Positions 18,401 through 25,632 of a stretch of DNA of 25,632 nucleotides are shown in pieces. This stretch comes from Pyrenophora tritici-repentis. Lineage: Eukaryota; Ascomycota; Dothideomycetes; Pleosporales; Pleosporaceae. Every line of letters begins with the position of its first letter. The first letter of the stretch is position 1. The translations under genes and the position numbers were made by a program. Under the pieces are notes generated by a model. That model worked only from the letters and a program-made list of their open reading frames with translations. It had not been told where the DNA came from and did not search any database. Location: the NCBI RefSeq assembly GCF_003171515.1, contig NW_027094003.1, positions 1-25,632 of the forward strand, in the 5' to 3' direction.

Positions 18401-19059
18401 GCATTGCACAGTCCAAAGGGCATGACCATATACTCATAGAGTCCGTACCGGGTGAGGAAGGCGGTTTTCTCTTCGTCACCTTCTTTAATCCGAACGGTGT
18501 TGAAAGCGGCTACAACATCGACGAGAGACATAATCTGAACTTTGGCCATGCGCGCTAGAGTTTCTTTGATGGCTGGTGGCGCATTTCGATTCTTCTTAGT
18601 GACGTTGTTGAGTGCTCGGTAGTCGACACATATGCGGAGACCTCCTCCAGGTTTCTTGACGATCAAGACAGGTGACGCAAACGGGGAGTTACTGGCCTTG
18701 ATTAAGCCCTTTTGCAGCATGTCATCGATATACTTCTTAACAGCCTCAGTCTCGGTACGAGTGAGTCCGTAGACATGAGGCTTAGGGGGCGTAGTGTCAG
18801 GAAGCAGGTCGATGGGGTGGTCGACTCCTGGTCTTCGTTCGGGGAGTTGATGAGCCAGATGAGGGTTGAACAGATCAGGTAGTTCGTCCAACACCCACTC
18901 AGGTACCAGCTGGCCAATCTGGTCTCTAGTCATGTAAGGTTGCTCCATCTTGTGCATGTACTTCTCAAAGTCAGTTTGCGAGACTGCGGCTACGCCGATG
19001 CCTTCTCGGTCTTCATCGGGGGCTTCGCAAGCTTGGCCCAATGGCGGGGTTCCAACCAT
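15463..19059 (-). CDS. pol: Pol: reverse transcriptase, RNase H, integrase, chromodomain
   Basis: This long uninterrupted frame is the main part of Pol. The first listed residue at 19059 is only the start of the open frame; protein should arrive from the upstream protease frame. Residue positions from 19059: RT about 120-300 with MPFGLCNAPGTFQ (213-225) and AYLDDILIYSD (YLDD 243-246); RNase H with ETDAS (D396), E437 and LSDHQ (D464); integrase with an HHCC zinc site (H699, H706, C736, C739) and DDE residues D769, D832, E868 (35 residues between the last two); GPY/F-type RGPFTVTRVIDNMAYELLLP (1011-1030); chromodomain about 1076-1135 (YEVEAVLDSR..LQYLVRW..SWEP). All catalytic residues are present. 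A +1 shift separates this frame from the protease frame, near 19018-19059. Confidence 0.95.
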   Translation of the reverse strand: MVGTPPLGQACEAPDEDREGIGVAAVSQTDFEKYMHKMEQPYMTRDQIGQLVPEWVLDELPDLFNPHLAHQLPERRPGVDHPIDLLPDTTPPKPHVYGLTRTETEAVKKYIDDMLQKGLIKASNSPFASPVLIVKKPGGGLRICVDYRALNNVTKKNRNAPPAIKETLARMAKVQIMSLVDVVAAFNTVRIKEGDEEKTAFLTRYGLYEYMVMPFGLCNAPGTFQNFINETLREYLDVICTAYLDDILIYSDNEKDHRSHVLKVLRKIQGAGLSLDPTKCKFETKRVKYLGLILTTDGIEMDPEKVSTVLDWQLPRSVKDMQSFLGFCNFYRRFIKGFSYIAKPLTELTKEGSQRHFPLQANGQAAKAFEQLKLAFKTAGVLSHFDPDLETWLETDASDFVTAAILSQMHKGVLRPVAFLSHKMTPAECNYEIYDKELLAIVRAFEEWRFELSGTDDPILVLSDHQALQTFMTTKRLNRRQARWAEFLAEFNFRVKYRPGKQGTKPDALTRRPGDLPANAEDERRQHQVQVILKPDQVDPECRVATFSFHFDGGSRHAVYLANALGDELRTSPVSLAMMMYQDSETDDFSDEYLFALGDTAEVDDTSAAPLTEPDTSLDEANILQTVRQAYPDDDIVQVILKAKADGQRRIPYHLIHGPNRIRLELGDCSIHDGVFYVKKKVYIPESGTLRTRIIERVHRSYCGGHSGKHGSYDMLNRWYYWPKMINDVAQYVKNCLACRRSKSYRDGKHGLLHPLPIPERYWSSISMDYITHLPPCTDNGRTYTNVLVIVDRLSKKKKFIPVVDLKVDTLVKAFVEYVWREEGYPDSIVSDRGAQFLSHFWTRLCQRLGTKPKLSTGYHPETDGQTENANAWLKQYLRSYINYEQDNWALFLPMAEFEANNAINASTGTTAFRLTKGYDPKSGLEPPKVNTGLTAPARRDQDNANKFAEKLDALRKALRLELQWSQAKQAEYANDARLPAPEFKVGDQVMLDARNFRTTRPSLSLDFKNRGPFTVTRVIDNMAYELLLPPEMGKLHNVFHPWLLHLHEEAPLPGQLRDSAPAEFADPDEEDGTSYEVEAVLDSRVNKRLKDPYSRSGLLQYLVRWTNYPAGTDNPSWEPYMNLVDSADIVQQYHESRPKAPGPHRKFATLAGKQDLLMITVIASSNNPKPPPGAPTIQQTEETIGPRSFRNTGNIAV

Positions 19060-19849
19060 ATGACCTGGTCAGGATGTTTGCTGCGAGTGCGGTTGCAGCG
19101 GCAGCGGAGATGAGGTAGATATCAGCCATAGTCTCCTCAGTCGTCACCTTACCATCCTTGTTCGTCTTAGTAGTGGTGTCGCCTGTCTGGTAGTCTCCCT
19201 TGACTAGTTGTACGTGACTGTGACAAACTCCGTTTTCGTAAACCGTCTCTGGGAGTCCTTCGTGGAGGCAGTTAAGTTTGCACCCTGCCTTAGCGAAGGT
19301 GAGTGATCGCTGGTCGCCAAAGTGGAGGGCAGGCTGGTGATAGTCCATCCAATTCATGCCTAGGATAACGTCGTACTTGCCGATATTGGTGACGTAGCAT
19401 AGGACGTTGTGCGTATGGCTTCCGTGTCGGACGGGCAGATCAACGGCCTGGGTAAGCTTGTCCACTTCTCCGCCGTTGGCTAGTGACAATCGAATGGGTT
19501 TGGCCACAGGCATAGTATCTAGGTGTTGGTTAACCCATGACTGATTGACGAAGCATGCGCTGGCTCCCGTGTCGATAAGGGTAGAAATCGGTTGCCAACA
19601 ATCAGGTCGCGTGAGAGCGGAGCCGGGAAACTCGAGTTGTCGGCTGAAGTCTTTAGAAGGCTTGCCTCCGATGGAGGCGGAGGACACGAAGTGGACCTCC
19701 GTCATAGTTGGCGTTTCGTCAGGGGCGAGCAGCAAGGCTGCAGCGATCTCGAAACGGCGATGCTGGTTTCGAACACGGCGCTGGTGTCTTTTTGCGTTAC
19801 GCCAATTGAGCTCCCGCACGCGGCTCTGCGCGGGAGCCCCTAATTTAAA
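19013..19849 (-). CDS. Pol N-terminal part: aspartic protease
   Basis: This frame lies -1 relative to gag and has no suitable ATG. It is open from the slippery site at 19843-19849, as expected for translation by frameshifting. LIDTGASACFVNQSWV (the DTGAS aspartic protease active site, about residue 83 counted from 19819) and VILGMNWMDYH (the flap-and-ILG-type C-terminal protease motif) are clear. The protease would cut Gag and Gag-Pol in the particle. The frame ends at 19013, overlapping the RT frame by 47 bases but in a different phase. An extra base in a homopolymer (for example GGGGG at 19018-19022) would explain the break. Confidence 0.85.
   Translation of the reverse strand, partial: FKLGAPAQSRVRELNWRNAKRHQRRVRNQHRRFEIAAALLLAPDETPTMTEVHFVSSASIGGKPSKDFSRQLEFPGSALTRPDCWQPISTLIDTGASACFVNQSWVNQHLDTMPVAKPIRLSLANGGEVDKLTQAVDLPVRHGSHTHNVLCYVTNIGKYDVILGMNWMDYHQPALHFGDQRSLTFAKAGCKLNCLHEGLPETVYENGVCHSHVQLVKGDYQTGDTTTKTNKDGKVTTEETMADIYLISAAAATALAANILTRSYGWNPAIGPSLRSPR
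19810..19849 (-). promoter_or_regulatory. Programmed -1 ribosomal frameshift site between gag and pol
   Basis: In the gag frame the last codons read CAT TTA AAT TAG, giving the slippery heptamer U UUA AAU (19843-19849) directly before the gag stop. After a 5-nt spacer comes an 8-bp perfect stem (GCTCCCGC at 19830-19837 pairing with GCGGGAGC at 19810-19817) with a 12-nt loop; two more pairs (one G-U) can extend it. Slipping one base back enters exactly the protease frame. Heptamer, spacer and stem fit the standard -1 frameshift arrangement. Function is inferred from sequence. Confidence 0.85.
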
Positions 19850-20133
19850 TGCTCAAGTAGTTCCTCGTCGTTGACGTAGAAGCCATCGTCATCCACTAAG
19901 TCGTTGTCGTCCAGCGGCTCCTCAGTATCCTCGTCTCGCTCCTCTTCGTTGGAAGCGTCGAGAGCATTGATGTACAAAGAAGCCAGTGCGGGGATTTGGT
20001 GAGAAGGAGTGAAGGGCTTGCCGCGGCAGGGGGCAGTCTCGTGCCTCATCTGATGGTCATCCTTGCCACATTTGAAGCAGAGCTTCAAGTCAGCTAGACG
20101 CTTCTTGTCTTTCTCTGACCGCTCGAAGGCCAT
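19840..20133 (-). CDS. Gag C-terminus: zinc knuckle (nucleocapsid)
   Basis: This frame carries LCFKCGKDDHQMRHETAPC, a CxxC-His-Cys nucleocapsid-type knuckle with unusual spacing after the second Cys (CX2CX4HX8C or CX2CX8HX4C). An acidic tail follows, ending EELLEHLN at the gag stop. It is -1 relative to the main gag frame (20094-21527). Adding one A to the TTTT run (plus strand 20203-20206) joins the two as TQKVGHLPDTDTPGHNNAAS, which reads as natural protein. So this is the end of Gag, not a separate gene. Confidence 0.8.
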   Translation of the reverse strand: MAFERSEKDKKRLADLKLCFKCGKDDHQMRHETAPCRGKPFTPSHQIPALASLYINALDASNEEERDEDTEEPLDDNDLVDDDGFYVNDEELLEHLN

Positions 20134-21527
20134 CTTCTTGTACGTATGCGTGCTGGCGGCGTTGTTGTGACCTGGAGTGTCGGTGTCCGGAAGGTGACCA
20201 ACTTTTGGGTACGGCTAGCACCAGCGGTCTTCGTAACGGGAGTTAATTTTCGGCCAGCGTCAATCTGTTGATGTCCCTGGTCGATGTGTTGCGCTCGCAG
20301 CAAGAAGGACTGGATGGTCTCATCCTTGTGAGATCCGGCAGTGGTCGCGATAGCTAACCCGGGTCGCATGAACTCGCGAGCGTATCGGATCTGGGTCGCG
20401 TTCTTGTGTTTGAGGATTCGCATGCAAGAGGTGAACTTAGACTTCCACTCCATGAACTTCTGTCCAGACTTGTAGCGGAGCGAGCCGTCGGCGATGAGGG
20501 TTTCGGCGTCAGCTTCCCGATCATAGGTGAGATACTGGCTGTCGAGAGTCTCTAGGAAATCTAGGAAATGGCGAGCTTTGACATCTCGGATGTGCTCGTA
20601 AGCTTCGCCTTGAATGCGGAACTTGAGGTAGTCAACCGCTTGCCAGTCCTCTGGGTATGTGCGACACTTGGCCACTGCCATCTCGCGCCACCGCTCGTAG
20701 TCGTCGTCGACCTTGCCCTTGAACGTCTCAAGTTCTGGGAGTTTGTAAGAGAATCCTCCACCGGCGGTAGAGGGCGCGACGGGCGGCGGTCGCGGTACTG
20801 TAGGAGCGGGGGCGTATGGGTTCGATGATGGAGGAGGTAGCGAGGCGTCGCGCACGGGAGTACGGTTATCCCATGGGGTGTACCCAGCTCGGCGAGGATC
20901 TTGTGAGAGTTGGTCAGCGGTACCATCTACAGGTCGCTGTAGCAAAACGCTTGATTGTACAGGCCGTACTGGGTCGTAAGATCGCTCGCGCCGCCAGAGG
21001 GTGTACGGCTGATAGTTGGGTTCATGTTGCAGCAGTCGGTCGGTGACCGTTTTTGTCTCACGTCTAGCCTCGGTGAGCTGGAGGTTGAGCTCATCGTAAG
21101 CCTTATCCTTAAGGGCGAGAGCTTCGTTCTTGTTCGCCTCCATGTTAGAGTACTTGACATCATACTGGTTAAGCTCGATAGAATAGCGATCAGCTTGTCC
21201 TTTGAACTTGTCGCAGAGCTCAGCGTTGGCCTTAGCTTGGTCTGCCCACCAGTCGGCGCTGTCAGACTCCTCCTTGAGCTTCTGTGCCAACTCTGCGTAG
21301 TTAGGACCGCTCTCCGGTTCATCGGCTCGGCGGGATAGGTCCTCAACCTTCTGCTTGAGTTCATTGCGTTCGGTGGCGGCAAGGTCGCGCTCAGCGGCGA
21401 GGGCTTTGAAGGCGGGGTCATCGCGAACGTTGGGGAGTTGTTCTGACGCAGCTTTGAGCTTTCCGATGTCCGAGGTGAGGCGTCGGATCTCTGTCAGCTT
21501 CTCCTTGTACAGGTTGCTGCTAACCAT
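20094..21527 (-). CDS. gag: Gag main part: coiled coil and capsid domain
   Basis: The middle of Gag starts with a long charged helical region (KEKLTEIRRLTSDIGKLKAA onward, likely coiled coil) of about 160 residues. A Pro-rich linker (PPPSSNPYAPAPTVPRPPPV) and a capsid-like domain from about YKLPELETFKGKVDDDYERW to the HIDQGHQQ region follow. This layout and position are those of retrotransposon Gag. It is out of phase with both neighbours, at about 21600 upstream and 20203 downstream, each fitted by one missing base. Confidence 0.85.
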   Translation of the reverse strand: MVSSNLYKEKLTEIRRLTSDIGKLKAASEQLPNVRDDPAFKALAAERDLAATERNELKQKVEDLSRRADEPESGPNYAELAQKLKEESDSADWWADQAKANAELCDKFKGQADRYSIELNQYDVKYSNMEANKNEALALKDKAYDELNLQLTEARRETKTVTDRLLQHEPNYQPYTLWRRERSYDPVRPVQSSVLLQRPVDGTADQLSQDPRRAGYTPWDNRTPVRDASLPPPSSNPYAPAPTVPRPPPVAPSTAGGGFSYKLPELETFKGKVDDDYERWREMAVAKCRTYPEDWQAVDYLKFRIQGEAYEHIRDVKARHFLDFLETLDSQYLTYDREADAETLIADGSLRYKSGQKFMEWKSKFTSCMRILKHKNATQIRYAREFMRPGLAIATTAGSHKDETIQSFLLRAQHIDQGHQQIDAGRKLTPVTKTAGASRTQKLVTFRTPTLQVTTTPPARIRTRRWPSSGQRKTRSV

Positions 21528-21583
21528 GCCAACTTGTAGTTGTTTACTGTTCGAAGTTTCATCAAGGGCTGCTTCAACATTCG

Positions 21584-22186
21584 CTAGTCGGTCTCGTAGA
21601 GCTTGAGTCTCTCTTCATTGCGGTCCACAGTCTGCAGATGCCTATTGATGGCGTCAGTGCAGTTGCGTAGGGAGACTAGCGTAGAGACAATAAATCGCCA
21701 CCAGAAGTCGGGACGATCCTTCACGTTCTTCTGGAGGTTACTAGAGTTAGTGACAGTGAAGTCGTTGATGTTGTGGGTGATGTTGCCATCAGTGCGGATT
21801 CGGCCTGTGCTAAGGGAGTAAAAGGCATTGCTGTGCTCGTCAGGTTCGGGATCCTCTTGTAATTCGAACCACTCGGTGTCAACGGTATAACGGAGGTAAA
21901 CGTAGTTAGAATCTTTGAGGTATTCGAGCAGGACGTCGTTGATTTCGATGCCGACAATCTCGCGTGTAGCAGTCATGGGCTCTAGGTCGCCGCTAGCTGA
22001 TACTGATGGCTGGGATGACGGATGGGCTGCCAGAAGCATGCTCTCTCGGCGGTTGGAGAGGCAAGCTCGTACTGGTACGAGAGGCGGGCCCATCTGTGAT
22101 TGAGTAGGATCCTGGGAAGCTTGCCCGAAGGTGGCACCGGTGGCTGAGGTACCTTGGGTATTCTGGGTATTGGCCGGGTTTGCCAT
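21584..22186 (-). CDS. Gag N-terminus
   Basis: The ATG at 22186 (MANPANTQNTQGTSATGATF) is chosen as the Gag start. The frame is open further upstream, but only because it reads through the duplicated 5' leader and it lacks an ATG there. The product is about 200 residues, ending at a stop at 21584. One missing base near 21600-21606 (AAGCT for AAGGCT) would join it as EERLKALRDRLANVEAALDE to the coiled-coil part. With both gag repairs, 22186-19840 gives exactly 783 codons including the stop. Confidence 0.78.
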   Translation of the reverse strand: MANPANTQNTQGTSATGATFGQASQDPTQSQMGPPLVPVRACLSNRRESMLLAAHPSSQPSVSASGDLEPMTATREIVGIEINDVLLEYLKDSNYVYLRYTVDTEWFELQEDPEPDEHSNAFYSLSTGRIRTDGNITHNINDFTVTNSSNLQKNVKDRPDFWWRFIVSTLVSLRNCTDAINRHLQTVDRNEERLKLYETD

Positions 22187-22194
22187 CGCGATGA

Positions 22195-22519
22195 TCTTTT
22201 CGTGTGTGTTGCGCAGGGCTGACCGTAGGGTCGCGCTTCTCGAAGCTCGATGCCTTGCCTTCTGCCTACTTGTCCGTTGATGTAGGTGGACCTGTCCTTT
22301 ACCAGCGTTGGTGACAACCCCCACGAGCAATACTTGCCTGTTGAGCCTGGTGTCTCTGGTCTTTTCGTGTGTTGCGCAGGGCTTACCGTAGGGTCGCGCT
22401 TCTCGAAGCTCGATGCCTTGCCCTCTGCCTACTTGTCCGTTGATGTAGGTGGACCTGTCCTCTACCAGCGTTGGTGACAACCCTCACGAGCAATACTTGC
22501 TTGTTGAGCCTGGTGTCTC
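22195..22519 (-). repeat. Tandem duplication in the retrotransposon 5' leader
   Basis: Two units of about 160 bp (about 22195-22357 and 22360-22519) share TCTTTTCGTGT at one end and TTGAGCCTGGTGTCTC at the other. They differ by a few substitutions and a 2-bp GT expansion. They lie between the 5' LTR and the Gag ATG, where packaging or translation signals are expected. Duplication of this region may alter leader structure; no specific role can be shown. Confidence 0.85.
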
Positions 22520-22737
22520 CACCCGTGGGCTTCTAGCGCAATACTTTGCGATCCTCGTCGTCAAGACCTAACCCGTCGCAGAACGTCTTGTTCTGCCCGA
22601 TGTAGCAAGTCGCAGTTGCTCAATCGGCGGCGGCGCTCGGCGCGGACGGTGTTTCTGATAACTGAGCCTGATGCGAAGTATCCTAGGTATGTAGGGGTTG
22701 ACACACAATAGTGTAAAGGCACTAGTACACTGCAATA
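22520..22737 (-). other. Retrotransposon 5' leader next to the LTR; no clear tRNA primer site
   Basis: Immediately downstream of the 5' LTR the minus strand reads TATTGCAGTGTACTAGTGCC. It does not begin with TGG and does not match a tRNA 3' end that I recognise. ATTGTGTGT (plus strand ACACACAAT, 22701-22709) is complementary to ACACACAAT inside the LTR (22762-22770), downstream of TATATAG. That allows, but does not prove, self-priming. CAGAAC...GTTCTG near 22580 forms a small hairpin. Confidence 0.5.
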
Positions 22738-22890
22738 GTTAGGATGCCTCTAATAAGTGAGATTGTGTGTACAGATCTATATACAAGTACGAGGGGAACT
22801 TTATTATTCCTCGCACGGGCCAACTGCCAGCGTGGCACGTGATTGTATGGCACGTGATCGCGTGAGGGATCGTAGGTTTGATCCATCACA
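22738..22890 (-). repeat. 5' LTR (153 bp)
   Basis: It appears identical to the 3' LTR. Directly beyond its TG end, at 22891, the sequence passes without any spacer into the second copy of the subtelomeric block. No target duplication matches the outer flank of the other LTR. Confidence 0.93.
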
Positions 22891-23599
22891 ACTTCTACTC
22901 TTACCTTCTTCTTTCTTTAATAATCTACTTTTCTTTCCTCTCTTTCTCTTTATCCTTTCTTCTTCTAATATACCTCTTTCCTTATCTACTTCGTCTTAAT
23001 TTCTAACTATCTTCTTTTATACTCTTCTTATTTATTTTCTCTTTTCGTTTACCTCCTTCTTTTCTTTCTATCCTCCTATACTTCTTCGATTCTCTTCTTC
23101 TTCTTTACTTCTCTCTACTTTTATATTTCTTCTTTCTTTTATCTTATACTTGTTAAACTTCTTCTCTCTACTCTACCCTCTCCTCTACCCTTTTTGTGAT
23201 ACCTTACAGCTTACTCTTACTCTCTCTCTCTTCTTTCTCTACTCTCTACTCTACAATTTACCCTCTGCGCCCCTTAATCTATCTTACCTTGATAAAACTC
23301 CTCTTCTTACTCTCTTTCTTTGCCTTTACCTCTATCTCTCTTGTATTTTCTTTCTCTACTATTATTTTGCGTCTACAACTCGCGCCCTCTCTTATCTATC
23401 TACCTCTAAAATATAATATTCTCTTATATTCTTTTCTACTACTCTCGCTTTTTATTATTATTACCGCAACGGCCGGCTTCTTGAAACTTAACCTCTTTTC
23501 CTCTGCCCTACCCTCTCCCTTCGCCCTTCCGCCTACTCTCAATCCCCTCTTTCTTGCTTTCTATTAAACTCTCTTGTATTTCCTCCTCCCTAAAATCCC

Positions 23600-23718
23600 T
23601 AACCTTACCCTCAATCTCTCCCTTACCCTCAATCTCTCCCTTACCCTCTCTTACCCTCAATCTCCCTTACCCTCAATCTCTCCCTTACCCTCAATCTCTC
23701 CCTTACCCTCTCCCTCTA
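23600..23718 (+). repeat. 19-bp minisatellite, expanded copy
   Basis: Tandem CTTACCCTCAATCTCTCCC units, about six including shortened forms, against three to four at the equivalent site 2098-2165. This is the largest length difference between the two block copies. Confidence 0.85.
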
Positions 23719-25560
23719 CTACTACACCTCCCCTCTTTTCCTCTCTCAACTTCTTTTACTCCTCTAACTTCCCTTTCCTCTCTCTTGATCTACTTTACTT
23801 TCCCTATTTCCTCTTCTTTCTACCTCTTTCTCTCCTACTTACCTCACTCCCTACTCCTTCCTTTTTCTCTCCTTCTACTAACCCTTTCGAATTTTTACTT
23901 TTAACTCTACTCTCTAACCTTTCTCTTCCTACTCCTTACTCATTACCTCTTCTCACCCTTTTTCTCTTTCTTCTCCGACTTTCTTTACTCACTCTACTTC
24001 TCTTTTCTACTACCTACTACTCCTCTTTACTTCCTTTCTATACTTCTTTCTTCTACTACTACCTACTTTACTCTCTCTTACCGCTTTCACTACTTCTACT
24101 TCTACTCTTACCCTTTTCTTTACTCTTGCTCTCTTTCTTGCTCTCTTTCTTCTTCACTTCTACTTCTCATTTTCCTTTTTCTCTCTCTTCCTTTCCTTTA
24201 CTTCTGCTCTTACTCTTACTCTTTATTACTATTCTATTCTCTTATATCTATTTTCTTACTTTTCTATATTATATTAACTATCATCTCTCTCTTCTTCACT
24301 CTTTCTCTCTTCTTATATCTCTTCTCTTTTTTCTCTTTTACTATCTCTTCTATCCTCTTCTATTATCCCTACTCCCTTACCCTTCTTACTCTCCCTAACC
24401 CTGTAACCTTTCTTTATTTCTCTACTTCTCTTCTTCTACTACCTACTACTTCTCTTTACTTACCTACTTTCTTTACTTTTCCTTCTGCGTTTTACTCTCT
24501 CTTACCGTTTTTATTACCTACTCCCTCTCTTCCTTTACCACTTCTACTCCTTCTTAACTTCCTACACTCTCTACTATCTACTCTTTACTCTACTCTTTAC
24601 TCTACTCTTTACACGCTACTATCTACCCTTATAACACATACTCCTCTTCTTTATAATACCTTACTTATCTCTTCCTAACACTCCCCTTTCTCTTTATATC
24701 CTACTTACCTATGAAACCCTCTCTTCGCCCTACCTACTTGTGAAACCTCCTCTTCCCCCTTACTACTTGTTTCGCCTCCTTGTCTGTCCTATCTGCCCCG
24801 TCTGACTTGCTGTACTGCGCCCCGGAACTCACTCCACCGCCTGCGTTCCTATAACCTAATTAATCCTACAATAACTACTCTTACTCCACCCTTTTTGTAA
24901 CACCTTACGGGTCCACCCACACCCCTCTACTCTCTCCTCTACTCTTACTCTACCCTCTTTGTGACACCTTACGGCTTACTCTTACTCTCCTCTTCTTTTC
25001 CTACTTCTCCCTTTCTCCTCCTAAATACTTCTTAACCCTAAAAACGGGGTGTTACTACTTATACGCCCTATCTAACTTCTTTTAACTCCTTACTCTCTAC
25101 TCTTACACCCTACCCCTCTACTTCGCTCTACAACTCTGCGTCCTCTAAACCTACCTTATCTTATAAAAATTCTATTCTAACTCTCTTTCTAACCCTTTAC
25201 CTCTACCTCTCTTGTATTTTCTTTCTCTACCCTCCTTTTGCGCCCCTAAATCCCGCCCCCTCTTACCTATTTACCCCTAACATATAATCCTCTCTTATAT
25301 TCTCTTCTACTACTCTCGCCTTTGCATCTTCCTTACCGCAACCGGCGGCCTTCTTTAAACTCTACCTCTTTTCCTCTTTTCCTCTGCCCTATGCTCTTGC
25401 TTTACGCTTCTGCCTACTCTGAAACCCCTCTTTCTTATTTTCTAGTAAACTCTCTTATATTTCCTCCTCTCTAAAACCCCCTATATATTATTTACTATCC
25501 ACTTTATTATTCTTAACTCTTTTTACTTACTTTCTCTAGTTATCTTCTTATACTATAATA

Positions 25561-25632
25561 CCTAACCCTCTTTACCCTCCCTGATCCTCTCTCCTCCTGA
25601 TCCTCTCTACCCTCCCTGATCCTCTCTACCCT
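25561..25632 (+). repeat. 19-bp minisatellite at window end (partial)
   Basis: GATCCTCTCTACCCTCCCT units matching 4017-4090, with one shortened unit (CTCTCTCCTCCTGATC). The array is cut off by the end of the window. Confidence 0.85.

Larger units (their letters stand above)
15222..22890 (-). mobile_element. Ty3/gypsy chromodomain retrotransposon (7.67 kb)
   Basis: Identical 153-bp LTRs bound gag, protease, reverse transcriptase, RNase H, integrase and chromodomain, in that order on the minus strand. RT placed before integrase defines Ty3/gypsy; the C-terminal chromodomain makes it a chromovirus. A polypurine tract sits directly before the 3' LTR. No target-site duplication is seen: the bases outside the two LTRs differ (CCTGG on the left, ACTTC on the right). 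The right LTR abuts the second subtelomeric block. Three single-base indels interrupt gag and pol as sequenced, in addition to a programmed-type frameshift site. Confidence 0.95.
22891..25632 (+). repeat. Subtelomeric block, copy 2 (cut by window end)
   Basis: This is the direct repeat of about 1384-4086, in the same orientation, starting precisely at the LTR edge. Differences are mostly 1-4 base indels in C or T runs, a longer 19-bp minisatellite at about 23600-23718, and rare substitutions (for example ACGGGCGGC against ACGGCCGGC at 23468-23476). No gene is visible. The window ends inside the GATCCTCTCTACCCTCCCT minisatellite, so the repeat probably continues. Confidence 0.92.

Noticed and set aside
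22187..22480. Upstream extension of Gag to 22480
   Set aside because: The extension has no ATG start and consists of the translated duplicated leader. The ATG at 22186 begins a natural-looking Gag N-terminus.
107..25632. tRNA or rRNA genes
   Set aside because: No cloverleaf-like sequence with conserved A/B boxes and no rDNA-like segments were noticed on either strand. A covariance-model scan was not possible here.

Overview
This window looks like the left end of a chromosome from a filamentous (Pezizomycotina-type) fungus. It starts with about 106 bp of CCCTAA repeats, oriented so that the G-rich strand runs outward. It then carries a subtelomere with a telomere-linked RecQ-family helicase gene (TLH, with an OrsD-type zinc-finger N-terminus), hAT-like foldback MITEs and a chromodomain Ty3/gypsy retrotransposon. 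The fungal assignment rests on these families together; the genus cannot be told from the sequence.

Layout. 1-106: telomere. 107-about 6690: a strongly G-poor (C/T/A) top strand without credible genes. It holds nested diverged duplications, 19-bp minisatellites and two decayed relics of the TLH 3' end (about 4139-4760 and 4900-5390). About 6790-9620: a degenerate GCT/CTC-type satellite that keeps long, meaningless reading frames open on both strands. 9625-14829 (minus): one TLH gene that would encode 1,587 residues, broken by three hAT-like MITEs (each with a perfect 8-bp target duplication) and one 1-base frameshift. Removing each MITE with one target copy, and adding one G, gives exactly 1,588 codons. 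14830-15221: the TLH upstream region, GC-rich, with telomere-like motifs. 15222-22890 (minus): a complete Ty3/gypsy chromovirus with identical 153-bp LTRs. 22891-25632: a second, nearly identical direct copy of about 1384-4086, starting exactly at the LTR edge.

How the parts work together. The TLH joins paired zinc fingers, an AT-hook-like motif, a domain that by eye matches a tyrosine recombinase catalytic core (R, K, R, H, Y with correct H-to-Y spacing), a RecQ helicase core with its zinc module, and a C-terminal cysteine module. A recombinase fused to a helicase, lying next to telomeric repeats and with older tandem relics closer to the telomere, suggests a telomere-associated mobile or self-amplifying unit. 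This copy is dead as sequenced. The retrotransposon shows a textbook -1 ribosomal frameshift signal between gag and pol (U UUA AAU, 5-nt spacer, GC-rich stem-loop). It also has three further 1-base indels, which could be homopolymer consensus errors, since its LTRs are identical.

Main limits: homology was judged by eye. Indels in homopolymers may be assembly errors, and the large direct duplication with an LTR at its edge could be real or a mis-join.
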